A stretch of 39,902 nucleotides of DNA, from positions 1 to 39,902 of the forward strand of contig JAFPZK010000009.1 of the NCBI GenBank assembly GCA_017417315.1, in the 5' to 3' direction. Shown here one piece after another: positions 18,249 to 28,677 of the stretch. The DNA comes from Bacteroidales bacterium (GTDB taxonomy: Bacteria > Bacteroidota > Bacteroidia > Bacteroidales > UBA3824). The notes beneath the pieces are model-generated. The model was given only the letters and a program-made list of their open reading frames with translations. It was not told the origin of the DNA and made no database searches. Numbering within the stretch: position 1 is the stretch's first letter; the number at the start of each line of letters is the position of its first letter. Made by a program: the position numbers and the translations under genes.

Positions 18249-21200
18249 ATGAAAACAATTTTAACGACTCTCGTCGCAATGGCGTTATTGTATTTTAACG
18301 CTGCGGCACAGACGGAAGTCCGCCTTGACTTTTCGGGCAGCGGATATTCCGGCTTCACCAAAACGGTGGACGGGGAAACGGTTATTGATGTTGCCTCCTG
18401 CTCGTCAAAAATCGCAAATCCCGCCCTAAAAGTCCCGAACCCTCTCTATGACAAAACCATAGAGGAATGTACAATTTCGTTTGACGTAAAAAACTACGGC
18501 AACACGGCTGTACTCGGAGCATTATTTTCGTGGTACAACGCCGATTTTCAACGTATGTTTTTTACTAACGGCGGTTACTTAGGGTTTAATTATCTCGGAA
18601 ACTACGTTGATGCAAACCTCAACAACTACGGCATTGCAAACGGTTTTATCAGTAACACAAACTTTACACACGTCGACTTAAAATTCTCTACGACCGGTTT
18701 CTCCATTTATGCTGACAACTCGTTAGTAGTAAGTCCGTCAAGCAATTACGTTAACGGCTCAATTATCGAAAATTCAAATTACAAATACATTCTTGACTTA
18801 CTGACAAAATGTGAATATTTGGTTTTCGGAACGGGATCTTTCTGGTCAGACAATACCAAAGATGACGGCACTTATTGGGACGCACAATTTTCCTACTTGA
18901 AAAACTTCACGGTCTCTTACAAAGCCGTTTCAGACGAAACTTTATCTTCAATAACTGACGAAGAAAGTTGGAAACGCGGTTCGGTTCACGACCCGTCAAT
19001 CACCTACGCGACAATCAACGGCAAAAAAACTTATTATGTTTTCGGCTCACACATGGGCGTTGCCAAAACTACCGACCTCAAAAACTGGACAGCAGTATAT
19101 TCCGAAGACGAAAACAATTCTATGTGGTGCGACGTCAACGGCACGGTTTGCTCTTACAACAACGCTTTCAAAACCAACAAAGTAACAAGCGTAAAAGACT
19201 GTAACGGCAATACCGTCAACTGGGGAAATTTTGACATTCCGGCATATCAGGGCGCGGTTTCAAACTTCACGGTTCAAGGCAACATGTGGGCTCCCGACAT
19301 TATCTACAACCCGTCAATGAACAAATGGTGTCAGTATCTTAGTCTCAACGGCGACAAATGGAACTCGGCAATCATTCTCCTCACCGCTGACAATATCGAA
19401 GGTCCGTATCAATATCAAGGACCGGTAATTTTTTCGGGCTTCAACGTAACAAGCAATGCCGCAACCGATTACACAAAAACTGACCTTCAAATCGCAATCG
19501 GCTCGCAGAGTTCTCTTCCGAGCCGTTACAATGTCGGAACAAGTTGGGGCAGTATCTGGCCCCATGCCATCGACCCCGGAGTTTTCTTTGACGATAACGG
19601 CGATTTATGGATGAATTACGGCTCTTGGAGCGGCGGAATTTATATCATAAAACTTGACAAAAATACGGGTTTAAGAGATTACACAACAAAATACAACGTT
19701 TCGGGCAGCGGCTCGGCGGTAACGGAAGACCCGTATTTCGGCAAAAAAATTGCCGGTGGATATTACGTCAGCGGTGAAGGCTCTTACATCGAAAAAATCG
19801 GAAACTATTACTACTTGTTTATGTCATACGGATTTTATTCGGCGACCGGCGGTTACGAAATGAGAATTTTCCGCTCGTCAAATCCCGACGGTCCTTACAC
19901 CGATTATGCCGGAACAAGTGCAATTTTTTCAAAATACATTCTCAACTACGGAACCTCGGAACACCGTGGCGAAAAACTCATCGCAAACTATAAATGGAAC
20001 ACTCAAAACGTTGCCGAAATCGCACAAGGACACAACAGCGCACTCTTTGACGAGGACGGAAAAGCATACGTGATTTATCACACAAAATTTGCCGACGGAA
20101 CGGAAGGACACGCATTAAGAGTTCATCAACTTTTTGTAAATCAAGACGGTTGGATTACCGCCGCCCCGCACGAATACAACAGCAATACAGATAAAGCAAC
20201 CGTCAGCGGCGTTGACGGCACGGCGTATTTTTCAGCAAAAGAAATTGCAGGAACTTACAGCATGATTTTTCACGATTACGTCATCAACTATAAAGACAGC
20301 GCATACAAAACGCCAGTTTCGGTTACACTTTCTGAAAACGGAACAATCTCCGGCGATGTAACTGGTTCGTGGACTTTCGGAAAAGATGCCGCCGTCAGCA
20401 CTACATCTTACATAACTCTCGTTATTAACGGCACTACTTATAAAGGTGTAGTAGTACCGGGCGCGGAAGACGGAACGGGCTTTCCCGTTGTCGGCATTAC
20501 GGCAATGAGCAGTTCTACGGGCGTTAACGTTTGGGCAACAAAACCGACCGCAGCAAACACTCTGGGCAAAACTCAGAAAGAAATTTCATCGCTCATAAAA
20601 GACGGCGCAAATCTTTATGACGACATTTATTTCACTTCGCCGACCTCAGACGGCACAACGGTAACTTTGTCTTGCGACGATGAAACGGCAGTAAGCCCCG
20701 AAGGTTACGTGGTAACAGTCCGCAACCAAGACAAAAACGTCAAAATCACCGTCAACACAACTCTCAGCGACGGCACACAATGCTCCAAAACCGTTAACGC
20801 GACCGTCAAAGCAGGCGGACTTTCAGGCGCAAACTACGCTGACGGCATTGTCGCATATTACAATTTTGAAAACAATCTCGTCAACCAATACAATAGTTCT
20901 CAAACCGGCACAACGGGTTGCGAAACCAACGGCACTAAACCGGCTTTTGAAGATAACAGCGCAAGAGGCAGCAAAGTTTTACATCAATATTTCGGCTTTC
21001 CGGGCGCAGAATCAAGCAGTTTCACGACCTTTAAAAATCCGCTTCAAGGTCTTACGCTTGAAGGCGCAACAGTTTCTGCATGGATAAAACGTCTTGACGG
21101 AGACGCTTGGGACGCTTTATGGTGTTTTTATAACACTTCTAACAACGGCAGACTCTATCTGACGGGAAACACATATCTCGGTCAAAACGTTGACGGATAT

Positions 21201-22130
21201 TTCGATTACAATCACCCGTCAGCGGTTACGACATCAATCATTCCCGAAAAAGAATGGGCTTTGGTAACAATAACTTTCACGAAAACGGGCTTCAACATTT
21301 ACATCAACGGCGAAAAAGCCGCCGACAATAACAGCGGCGTTTTGAACACCAATTACGGCAATATTTACACTTCGGTGCTTCAACACCTTTCCTCTGCTGA
21401 CGCGCTTTATCTCGGTAAAGGTTCTTTCTGGGGCTCTTCACCGGCATTGTTTGACGATTTGATAATTTGGAACCGTGCATTAAGCGACATGGACGTCCGC
21501 AGACTTTATTCAGGCGAAACAACCGGCGAAGATTTAGCAAATCCGCCGAGCAACCTTACCGCAACAATCGCATGGAAAGGCAGCAGCAACATCGAACAAA
21601 ACACCACGGCAAAATGGTATATGCCGATTACAAATGCTCACGGAGCGGTTGTAACGAATCTTCCTGAATGTTTCACGGCGTTTTACGATGCCGCAAGAAA
21701 ATGGGTTTGGTTTGAAGGCAAAGCCACGATAGAGCCGGGAGCATATACTTTCACCGTCTACACCACCGGTCCGAACACTAATGTCAAAATGGATAAGACT
21801 ATAAAAATCAAAAAATCGTCCTCCATCAGTAAATCGGCAATAGTTTCAGAAGATGAAATTCAAGATCTGGTTGTTAACGAAACAGCATCAGTTGTTGAAA
21901 CACCCGTTTCTGAAATCATTCCTGACAAAAACATAAAAGTTTGGTCGTTTGACAAAACAGTGTTCATAGAAGCAGAAGCCGGTACGAAATATAACATCAT
22001 TGACATCAACGGCAGATTATTACGCTCATCTGTAACAAATTCTGACCGCGAAGAAGTTGTATTAAGTCAAAAAAGCAGCGGAATAATAATTGTAAAAATC
22101 AGTAATAAATCATTCAAAATTAAATATTAA
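18249..22130 (+). CDS. Secreted multidomain GH43 arabinanase-like protein with T9SS signal
   Basis: This 1293-residue protein has a signal peptide (1-20) and a first LamG-like lectin domain (about 22-225). A GH43 five-bladed propeller follows (about 245-630) with candidate catalytic base Asp248 (VHDPS), Asp442 (HAIDPG), general acid Glu510 (SGEGSYI) and His595. Next are a beta-rich domain as found after GH43 arabinanases (about 655-790), an Ig-like segment (about 795-865), a second LamG domain (about 870-1110) ending in FDDLIIWNRALSDMDVRRLYSG, another beta domain (about 1115-1200) and a C-terminal sorting domain (about 1225-1293, YNIIDINGRLL). The last is typical of type 9 secretion. Probable substrate is arabinan or related plant polysaccharide; specificity is inferred only. 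A 45-residue peptide gene follows 6 bp downstream. Confidence 0.9.
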   Translation: MKTILTTLVAMALLYFNAAAQTEVRLDFSGSGYSGFTKTVDGETVIDVASCSSKIANPALKVPNPLYDKTIEECTISFDVKNYGNTAVLGALFSWYNADFQRMFFTNGGYLGFNYLGNYVDANLNNYGIANGFISNTNFTHVDLKFSTTGFSIYADNSLVVSPSSNYVNGSIIENSNYKYILDLLTKCEYLVFGTGSFWSDNTKDDGTYWDAQFSYLKNFTVSYKAVSDETLSSITDEESWKRGSVHDPSITYATINGKKTYYVFGSHMGVAKTTDLKNWTAVYSEDENNSMWCDVNGTVCSYNNAFKTNKVTSVKDCNGNTVNWGNFDIPAYQGAVSNFTVQGNMWAPDIIYNPSMNKWCQYLSLNGDKWNSAIILLTADNIEGPYQYQGPVIFSGFNVTSNAATDYTKTDLQIAIGSQSSLPSRYNVGTSWGSIWPHAIDPGVFFDDNGDLWMNYGSWSGGIYIIKLDKNTGLRDYTTKYNVSGSGSAVTEDPYFGKKIAGGYYVSGEGSYIEKIGNYYYLFMSYGFYSATGGYEMRIFRSSNPDGPYTDYAGTSAIFSKYILNYGTSEHRGEKLIANYKWNTQNVAEIAQGHNSALFDEDGKAYVIYHTKFADGTEGHALRVHQLFVNQDGWITAAPHEYNSNTDKATVSGVDGTAYFSAKEIAGTYSMIFHDYVINYKDSAYKTPVSVTLSENGTISGDVTGSWTFGKDAAVSTTSYITLVINGTTYKGVVVPGAEDGTGFPVVGITAMSSSTGVNVWATKPTAANTLGKTQKEISSLIKDGANLYDDIYFTSPTSDGTTVTLSCDDETAVSPEGYVVTVRNQDKNVKITVNTTLSDGTQCSKTVNATVKAGGLSGANYADGIVAYYNFENNLVNQYNSSQTGTTGCETNGTKPAFEDNSARGSKVLHQYFGFPGAESSSFTTFKNPLQGLTLEGATVSAWIKRLDGDAWDALWCFYNTSNNGRLYLTGNTYLGQNVDGYFDYNHPSAVTTSIIPEKEWALVTITFTKTGFNIYINGEKAADNNSGVLNTNYGNIYTSVLQHLSSADALYLGKGSFWGSSPALFDDLIIWNRALSDMDVRRLYSGETTGEDLANPPSNLTATIAWKGSSNIEQNTTAKWYMPITNAHGAVVTNLPECFTAFYDAARKWVWFEGKATIEPGAYTFTVYTTGPNTNVKMDKTIKIKKSSSISKSAIVSEDEIQDLVVNETASVVETPVSEIIPDKNIKVWSFDKTVFIEAEAGTKYNIIDINGRLLRSSVTNSDREEVVLSQKSSGIIIVKISNKSFKIKY

Positions 22131-22136
22131 AATATC

Positions 22137-22274
22137 ATGGAAAATAACACGCAAATCATAGTAAAAAAAACATACGAAAAACCTGAATGTCAGATAATTG
22201 TATTAGAAGAAACCTGCAAACTATTAGCAGGAAGTAACGGCATAAATACATTACACAATTCAGGTCTCGGTTAG
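22137..22274 (+). CDS. 45-residue peptide, conserved-looking Bacteroidota small ORF
   Basis: An ATG 6 bp after the GH43 stop opens a 45-codon frame ending in TAG. The product starts MENNTQIIVKKTYEKPECQI and continues with an acidic VLEETC, then LLAGSNG and a short polar tail ending SGLG. This resembles, from memory, many unannotated Bacteroidota peptides with a K-x-Y-x-x-P start, a beta-like IxVxExE centre and LLAGS near the end. Translation is supported by the position in the operon and by the terminator only 17 bp after its stop. The role is unknown; a secreted or processed peptide cut near the Gly-Ser is one idea, without evidence here. Confidence 0.65.
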   Translation: MENNTQIIVKKTYEKPECQIIVLEETCKLLAGSNGINTLHNSGLG

Positions 22275-22290
22275 AAATATTATCCAATAA

Positions 22291-22320
22291 AAAAATACCG
22301 CCGATTGGCGGTATTTTTTT
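22291..22320. terminator. Bidirectional terminator after the GH43 operon
   Basis: AAAATACCGCC pairs with GGCGGTATTTT around a GATT loop (22303-22306), with A- and T-runs on both sides. It serves the plus-strand GH43/peptide transcript and the convergent ABC-F gene, which ends at 22323. Confidence 0.92.
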
Positions 22321-22322
22321 TA

Positions 22323-23942
<1,620 letters not shown>

Positions 23943-23966
23943 TTAATTCGATAGTTATTAATGCCG

Positions 23967-23997
23967 CAAAGGTAAAAAATATTTTCTTTAACGGCAA
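23967..23997 (-). promoter_or_regulatory. Promoter of the ABC-F gene
   Basis: Minus-strand TTG (23997-23995), 20-bp spacer, TACCTTTG (23974-23967), about 25 bp upstream of the start codon: a full match to the Bacteroidota consensus. Confidence 0.78.
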
Positions 23998-24026
23998 ATA
24001 AAATATAACTTTGAGGAAAACCTTTT

Positions 24027-24842
24027 CTATTTTTTCATTTTTACTTCCAACTGCGGGAACGGAATGTTAACGCCTGCTCTGTCGAGTGCTTTTTTGCCGT
24101 GTTCCATATTGTAGTAATAAACCGTCCAATAATCTTTCGGGTCGCAATACGTTGATTGTCTTATGCTTACACTGTTGTCGCCGAGTGCTGAAACTACACA
24201 TGACGGTGTGGGGGCGGTCAATGCGCCCGGAGCGGAAACGGCAACTTCCGTTAGAACTTGCTTCGCCGTGTCAATGTCAGCACCATAATCAATTCCGAAA
24301 ACAATATCAACACGTTTACGTCCTAAAATATTGTGATTGACGATGTTACCGTTACTCAGCAGACTGTTCGGAATGATTATCGTCAAGCCTTGTGCCGTCG
24401 TAAGTTTTGTCGTAAAAATGTGAATATCTTCAACAACGCCCGTAAAACCTTGTGCTTCAATTAAATCCCCGACTCTGTACGGTTTGAAAAGCAGAATCAG
24501 AACGCCGCCGGCAAAATTAGACAGCGAACCTTGCAAAGCCATACCGATTGCTAAACCAGCCGCACCGAGCATTGCGATAAAAGATGTGGTTTCAACACCG
24601 ACCATCTGCAAAACGGAAATTAATAGCAATACTTTTAAAATAATGTTAATCAGAGATTTAAGGAAGGTTCTAAGCGAAACTTCGATATTGCGTTTTTCCA
24701 TGACTAACTCCGTCAGGCGCAACAATTTTTTGATAATCCAAAAGCCTACAATAAGGACTATGATTGCCAAAATCAGTTTCGGCCCGTAAGACATTGATAA
24801 TTCAATGAATTTCGTCCAAAGGGTTTGTACATTTATGTTCAT
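24027..24842 (-). CDS. Small-conductance mechanosensitive channel (MscS family)
   Basis: This 271-residue inner-membrane channel would open under membrane tension and protect against hypo-osmotic shock. It has three N-terminal membrane helices (about 18-37, 58-80, 84-110). The pore-lining TM3 is glycine/alanine rich (AMLGAAGLAIGMALQGSLSN), followed by FAGGVLILLFKPYRVGDLIE and the beta domain signature with IIIPNSLLSNGNIVN. Length is close to E. coli MscS (286). It follows the DUF3791/DUF3990 cluster on the same strand with a 31-bp gap, so some read-through transcription is likely, although no functional link is known. Confidence 0.95.
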   Translation of the reverse strand: MNINVQTLWTKFIELSMSYGPKLILAIIVLIVGFWIIKKLLRLTELVMEKRNIEVSLRTFLKSLINIILKVLLLISVLQMVGVETTSFIAMLGAAGLAIGMALQGSLSNFAGGVLILLFKPYRVGDLIEAQGFTGVVEDIHIFTTKLTTAQGLTIIIPNSLLSNGNIVNHNILGRKRVDIVFGIDYGADIDTAKQVLTEVAVSAPGALTAPTPSCVVSALGDNSVSIRQSTYCDPKDYWTVYYYNMEHGKKALDRAGVNIPFPQLEVKMKK

Positions 24843-24873
24843 TTTTTTTTGAAAGATTTAATTGTGTGTGATA

Positions 24874-25116
24874 TTACATTGTTTTTTCTGCGATAAAATC
24901 GTCGACGATATAAAGATCGCTGTATAGATACAAGCCTGTGGCTTTGTTGTGCAGATTTTCACATGTTTTGCTTTCGTAAAACAGTTGAAGAGCCTTAATT
25001 GGTTCAATATCAAGGCGTTTTGAAAGTTCAACCGCAATTGCTCCTATACGGTTTGACATTATAATTTCTTGTATCACCGGCGATTTTATCGGGTCATTTG
25101 ATGTTTTTTGTTCCAT
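24874..25116 (-). CDS. DUF3791 protein (second copy)
   Basis: This 80-residue protein ends with KTCENLHNKATGLYLYSDLYIVDDFIAEK, the DUF3791 pattern (helix, then tg-LY-x-S-x-x-YI-x-D-x-F). No membrane segment. It overlaps the end of the DUF3990 gene by 23 bp, showing tight coupling. DUF3791 proteins are small and repeatedly found next to DUF3990 proteins; an antidote role is an inference from gene size and linkage. Confidence 0.8.
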   Translation of the reverse strand: MEQKTSNDPIKSPVIQEIIMSNRIGAIAVELSKRLDIEPIKALQLFYESKTCENLHNKATGLYLYSDLYIVDDFIAEKTM

Positions 25117-25588
25117 TATAAACTAAATAATTATCAATAATCTTTTGATTTAAAATACACATTTGGTTATTCGGTTGATGTTCTGATAACCGTTTTAAAG
25201 CCGTTTCATTTCCGATAATACCTGATATATAGAGGTTTACGGTATCAATTATTCGGTCGTTTGCAACACCGCCTTCTACATAGTCAAAATTTTTTGCTGC
25301 ATTATGTCCCATACGATTTTCAACTATAAAATCCAACCATTCAGCATCGTATGCCGTAAAAATTTTACAGCGAAAATTCTTTAAAACTCCGTCTTTATTA
25401 AGGTTATAGACATTCAAAATTGGGCTTTCTCCGCGTTTGAGTGCAATATTTTGCGCCCACGAAACCGCTTGTGTACGGATATTGGTGATATAGAAACCTT
25501 GTCCGAAGTCCAAATTTTTACGTCCTATTTTGCATAAAGGTTTGTCTATAATTTCTGTTCCTCCGTGATAAACTATCAGTCCGCTCAT
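25094..25588 (-). CDS. DUF3990 protein, ADP-ribosyltransferase-like candidate toxin
   Basis: This 164-residue protein has the hallmarks of DUF3990: LIVYHGG near the N-terminus (His8), DFGQGFYITN (27-36, Tyr33), a central AEWLDFIVENR, VEGGVANDRI (VAND at 108-111) and a Gln-rich C-terminus. The spaced His and Tyr recall the H-Y-x motif of the diphtheria-toxin-like ADP-ribosyltransferase fold, so an NAD-dependent transferase is plausible but not demonstrated. It is flanked by two DUF3791 genes, overlapping the upstream one by 4 bp (ATGA) and the downstream one by 23 bp. This suggests a toxin with flanking antidote or accessory proteins. Confidence 0.82.
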   Translation of the reverse strand: MSGLIVYHGGTEIIDKPLCKIGRKNLDFGQGFYITNIRTQAVSWAQNIALKRGESPILNVYNLNKDGVLKNFRCKIFTAYDAEWLDFIVENRMGHNAAKNFDYVEGGVANDRIIDTVNLYISGIIGNETALKRLSEHQPNNQMCILNQKIIDNYLVYNGTKNIK

Positions 25589-25827
25589 TTTTTAGCCTCC
25601 CATATTTTAAGACATTCCGCCATATTTTCTGCAATATATTCGCGGCTTTGAGTATGAAGAACTTCATAATTCTTGAAAATATACTTTTCAATCATATCTA
25701 CATTTTTCATACGCAGAAAAACTTCTTTGTAGGAAACGTTCAAATAACGGGCAGTTGTTTCTATACAAGTAGAAACGAACGCCATAATGATTTGAATTTT
25801 CGGTACTTTTATAAACTCCGGTAACAT
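25585..25827 (-). CDS. DUF3791 protein (first copy)
   Basis: This 80-residue soluble helical protein contains ARYLNVSYKEVFLRMKNVDMIEKYIFKNYEVLHTQSREYIAENM, the DUF3791 type with its C-terminal YI-x-E-x-M. It differs strongly in sequence from the copy at 24874-25116, so the pair is not a recent duplication. It is first in the three-gene cluster, and its stop overlaps the DUF3990 start by 4 bp. Confidence 0.78.
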   Translation of the reverse strand: MLPEFIKVPKIQIIMAFVSTCIETTARYLNVSYKEVFLRMKNVDMIEKYIFKNYEVLHTQSREYIAENMAECLKIWEAKK

Positions 25828-25839
25828 AAAATTGCATTA

Positions 25840-25874
25840 AAAAAACGTAGAGACGCGATTAATCGCGTCTCTAC
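25840..25874 (-). terminator. Terminator of the acyl-CoA dehydrogenase operon, a perfect palindrome
   Basis: Positions 25847-25874 are a perfect 28-nt palindrome: GTAGAGACGCGATT followed by its exact reverse complement. On the minus strand the hairpin is followed by G and seven T residues, as in a rho-independent terminator, 22 bp after the acyl-CoA dehydrogenase stop. The same sequence would lie in the leader of the DUF3791 transcript if the -7 element at 25882-25889 is used. Confidence 0.75.
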
Positions 25875-25881
25875 AATATTC

Positions 25882-25889
25882 CAAATATA
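25882..25889 (-). promoter_or_regulatory. Possible -7 element for the DUF3791/DUF3990 cluster
   Basis: Minus-strand TATATTTG is a perfect -7 match. The nearest TTG is 22 bp upstream, slightly too far. The resulting leader would contain the 28-nt palindrome, giving a possible attenuator. Confidence 0.4.
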
Positions 25890-25896
25890 AAAAATT

Positions 25897-27603
25897 CTAT
25901 CTGTAATTTTCCAAATCTGAAACTTCGCCGTTATCAACGTAGGTTTTACGCTGCTTGTTGTCGGCGTAGGCAAGTTTGAAGAACGTGTTTGCGGGCTTTT
26001 CAAACTGTTCGCCACGAAGCGAATCCGTGAAAAGCAAGTATGAAATCACAATGTTACCTGCCATTTCAACTAAATTACGAGCCTGAAAATCAAGATATTC
26101 CTGATTCTTCAACGCCGTTACTTTCTCTACCGAAGCCTTGAAATCTTCAGTCATTTCCAACAATTTGGCTTTTTGTGCCGCAAATTTCTCAACGCCTTCA
26201 AGCATTTTGTCGTATTCTGCCATTTTTTCAGCAAAAACGCCCGTCGTAACACCTTTTATCGCTGCAACTACTTGCAACTGAGATGTTCCCTCATAAATCG
26301 TCGTAATCCTTGCATCACGAACCATTCTTTCAATCGGAAAATCTTTCATATAACCCGAACCGCCGTGAATCTGCAAAGCATCGTAACATACTGAATTACA
26401 CCATTCTGACGAGAACAATTTCAAAAGCGGCGTGAAAGCGTCAGCCATTTTTGAAAAATATTTCAAATCACCTCTTAAATCTGCTGTCAAAGTGCCATTC
26501 TTTTTCTTTTCTTGCAAAAGTTTTGACATATCAACAAATCTCGCTGTTTCATAAAGCAACGAACGCATACCTTTTATTTTAGCATTCATATTGCCAAGCA
26601 ACTGATAAACAGCCGGGAAATTGATAATCGCTTTCTTGAACTGCTCACGCTCACCGGCATATTTCAGAGCCTCACGATATGCAGCCTCTGCAATACCAAC
26701 TGACTGTCCGCCAACGCCTAAACGTGCGCCGTACATAAGCGACATCACATATTTAATAAGTCCGAGTTTCTCCTCGCCGACAAGTTTTGCCGGAGCGTCT
26801 TTGTAAACCATTTCGCAAGTCGGAGAACCGTGAATACCAAGTTTATTTTCTACTCTGCGGACAATTTCGCAATGTTTGTCTTTGTCATAAACAAAAAGTG
26901 AAAGACCACGTCCGTCGGTTGTGCCTTCAACTGAACGCGCCAAAACGAGTTGAATGTCAGCGTCGCCGTTGGTGATAAAACGTTTTACGCCGTTCAAAAG
27001 CCACATTCCGGACTCTTCGTCGTATTTTGCTTTCAGTTGAACCGACTGCAAGTCAGAGCCCGCATCGGGTTCCGTCAAAACCATTGAAAGCGTTGCGCCC
27101 TTAGCCACTTTCGGCAAGTATTCCGCTTTGATTTCCTCGGAAGCAAATTCCAAAATCGTTTCGGCGCAGTCCTGCAAGCCCCAGAAATTACAGAAACCGC
27201 CGTCAGCACGTGAAACCATTTCACCGACCATCATGTAAGGAACGTTTGACATGTTCAAACCGTCATATTGTCTCGGCATCGTTATGCCCCAAACGCCCGC
27301 TTTTTTCAACGCCTCGTAATCTTCCGATGCGTATTTGTTGTATTTCAAGTGGTCGTTTTCGATTGAATGACCTTCCAAATCGTTGCCCTCTGCGTTAGGA
27401 GCGATTGTCTCAGCGCAGACTTCACCACAGATTTCCATCACTTTGTCATAATTGTCCAAAGCGTCTTCAAAATCTTTCGGCGCGTAATCGTATTTGTCCT
27501 TGTCGGAATAGTCGTTGTTTTCCCTGAGGTCTATAATGCGTTTCATCAACGGGTGTCCGAGATGAAATTTCAAATCTTCGTTGTCAGTATAAAAATTTGC
27601 CAT
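25897..27603 (-). CDS. Acyl-CoA dehydrogenase with extended C-terminus
   Basis: This 568-residue flavoenzyme oxidises an acyl-CoA to the 2-enoyl-CoA and passes electrons to ETF. Visible: GVWGITMPRQYDG, the FAD/substrate loop LSMVLTEPDAGSDLQ, FITNGDAD, YAGEREQFKKAI and the catalytic base Glu438 in ITTIYEGTSQLQ. It is longer than short-chain enzymes (about 380), with an N-terminal extension of about 50 residues and a C-terminal helical domain of about 120, as in the larger AcdA/DmdC-like group common in Bacteroidota. The ETF genes lie directly upstream in the same operon (10-bp gap), supporting a dedicated electron acceptor. The substrate chain length cannot be read from sequence. Confidence 0.93.
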   Translation of the reverse strand: MANFYTDNEDLKFHLGHPLMKRIIDLRENNDYSDKDKYDYAPKDFEDALDNYDKVMEICGEVCAETIAPNAEGNDLEGHSIENDHLKYNKYASEDYEALKKAGVWGITMPRQYDGLNMSNVPYMMVGEMVSRADGGFCNFWGLQDCAETILEFASEEIKAEYLPKVAKGATLSMVLTEPDAGSDLQSVQLKAKYDEESGMWLLNGVKRFITNGDADIQLVLARSVEGTTDGRGLSLFVYDKDKHCEIVRRVENKLGIHGSPTCEMVYKDAPAKLVGEEKLGLIKYVMSLMYGARLGVGGQSVGIAEAAYREALKYAGEREQFKKAIINFPAVYQLLGNMNAKIKGMRSLLYETARFVDMSKLLQEKKKNGTLTADLRGDLKYFSKMADAFTPLLKLFSSEWCNSVCYDALQIHGGSGYMKDFPIERMVRDARITTIYEGTSQLQVVAAIKGVTTGVFAEKMAEYDKMLEGVEKFAAQKAKLLEMTEDFKASVEKVTALKNQEYLDFQARNLVEMAGNIVISYLLFTDSLRGEQFEKPANTFFKLAYADNKQRKTYVDNGEVSDLENYR

Positions 27604-27613
27604 TTTCGTTCCG

Positions 27614-28669
27614 TTATTTAGAGTTTGCTTTGTAATATTTAATCATTTTGGGCAATACGGTTGCCACGTCGCCCGTAACCACATAATCGGCAATAGCGTT
27701 TATCGGAGCGTTTTCATCGGTGTTGATAGACACGATAATCGACGATTCCTGCATACCGGCTCTGTGCTGAACCTGTCCCGAAATACCGCACGCAATATAA
27801 AGTTTCGGTCTTACGGTAACGCCCGTTTGTCCGATTTGACGTTCATGCTCGCAGAATCCCGCATCAACGGCAGCCCTTGAAGCACCGACTTGTCCGCCGA
27901 GAACGTCAGCCAACTCATGAAGAAGTGCAAAATTCTCTTTTGAGCCGACACCGTAACCGCCCGCAACAATAACCGGAGCGGCTTTGAGGTTGATTTTGGA
28001 TTTTTCGATATGACGTGAAATGATTTCAACGGCAAAGTCCAAATCCGTAACGGATTTTTGCCAATCGATTTTTTTGATTTCGCCTTTGTAGTTTTCGTCA
28101 AAAACCTCTTTTTTCATAACGCCTTCTCTGACGGTTGCCATTTGCGGGCGCGTATGGAGGTTGAGGATTGTTGCGATGATGTTGCCGCCGAAAGCAGGAC
28201 GGATTTGGTAAAGCAAATCTTTATAAGGCGTAACGGTTTGAGTGAGTTCGCCGGTTTCGGGGTTTTTAACGGTTTTCTTTTCCTCGTGGTCGCCGATTTC
28301 GAGAGAGGTGCAGTCGGCTGTAAGACCGCATCTTAACGCTGAGGCAACTCTCGGAGCGAGGTCTCGTCCGATACTTGTTGCGCCGAAAAGCATGATTTGC
28401 GGCTGCTCTTGTTTTACGAGGTCGCAGATGATTTTTTGAGTCGGAAGTGTCTGGTACGGAGCGAGTTTTCTGTCGTCGGCAACGTGGATAACGTCAACGC
28501 CGTATTTATAAATTTGTCTTCCGATATTATATAAATTGTAGTCAACGGCAACGGCTTCGAGTTTGCAGCCGAGTGTGTCGGCGAGTTTTCTGCCTTTTGA
28601 CAGGAGTTCGAGGCTGACGTCCGCCACAACGCCGTTTTCTGTTTCGCAAAATACAAATAAATTATTCAT
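27614..28669 (-). CDS. etfA: Electron transfer flavoprotein subunit alpha
   Basis: This is the 351-residue alpha subunit of the heterodimeric ETF that carries electrons from acyl-CoA dehydrogenases. The C-terminal FAD-binding domain is clear: VAGGYGVGSKENF, SRAAVDAGF, IGQTGVTVRPKLYIACGISGQVQH and SIIVSINTDENAPINAIADYVVTGD. The N-terminal domain has the expected alternating fold with the IMLFGATSIGRDLAPRVA motif. It is 8 bp downstream of etfB and 10 bp upstream of the acyl-CoA dehydrogenase. In anaerobes such pairs can work in electron bifurcation; nothing in the sequence read by eye settles that. Confidence 0.96.
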   Translation of the reverse strand: MNNLFVFCETENGVVADVSLELLSKGRKLADTLGCKLEAVAVDYNLYNIGRQIYKYGVDVIHVADDRKLAPYQTLPTQKIICDLVKQEQPQIMLFGATSIGRDLAPRVASALRCGLTADCTSLEIGDHEEKKTVKNPETGELTQTVTPYKDLLYQIRPAFGGNIIATILNLHTRPQMATVREGVMKKEVFDENYKGEIKKIDWQKSVTDLDFAVEIISRHIEKSKINLKAAPVIVAGGYGVGSKENFALLHELADVLGGQVGASRAAVDAGFCEHERQIGQTGVTVRPKLYIACGISGQVQHRAGMQESSIIVSINTDENAPINAIADYVVTGDVATVLPKMIKYYKANSK

Positions 28670-28677
28670 TTTCAGTA

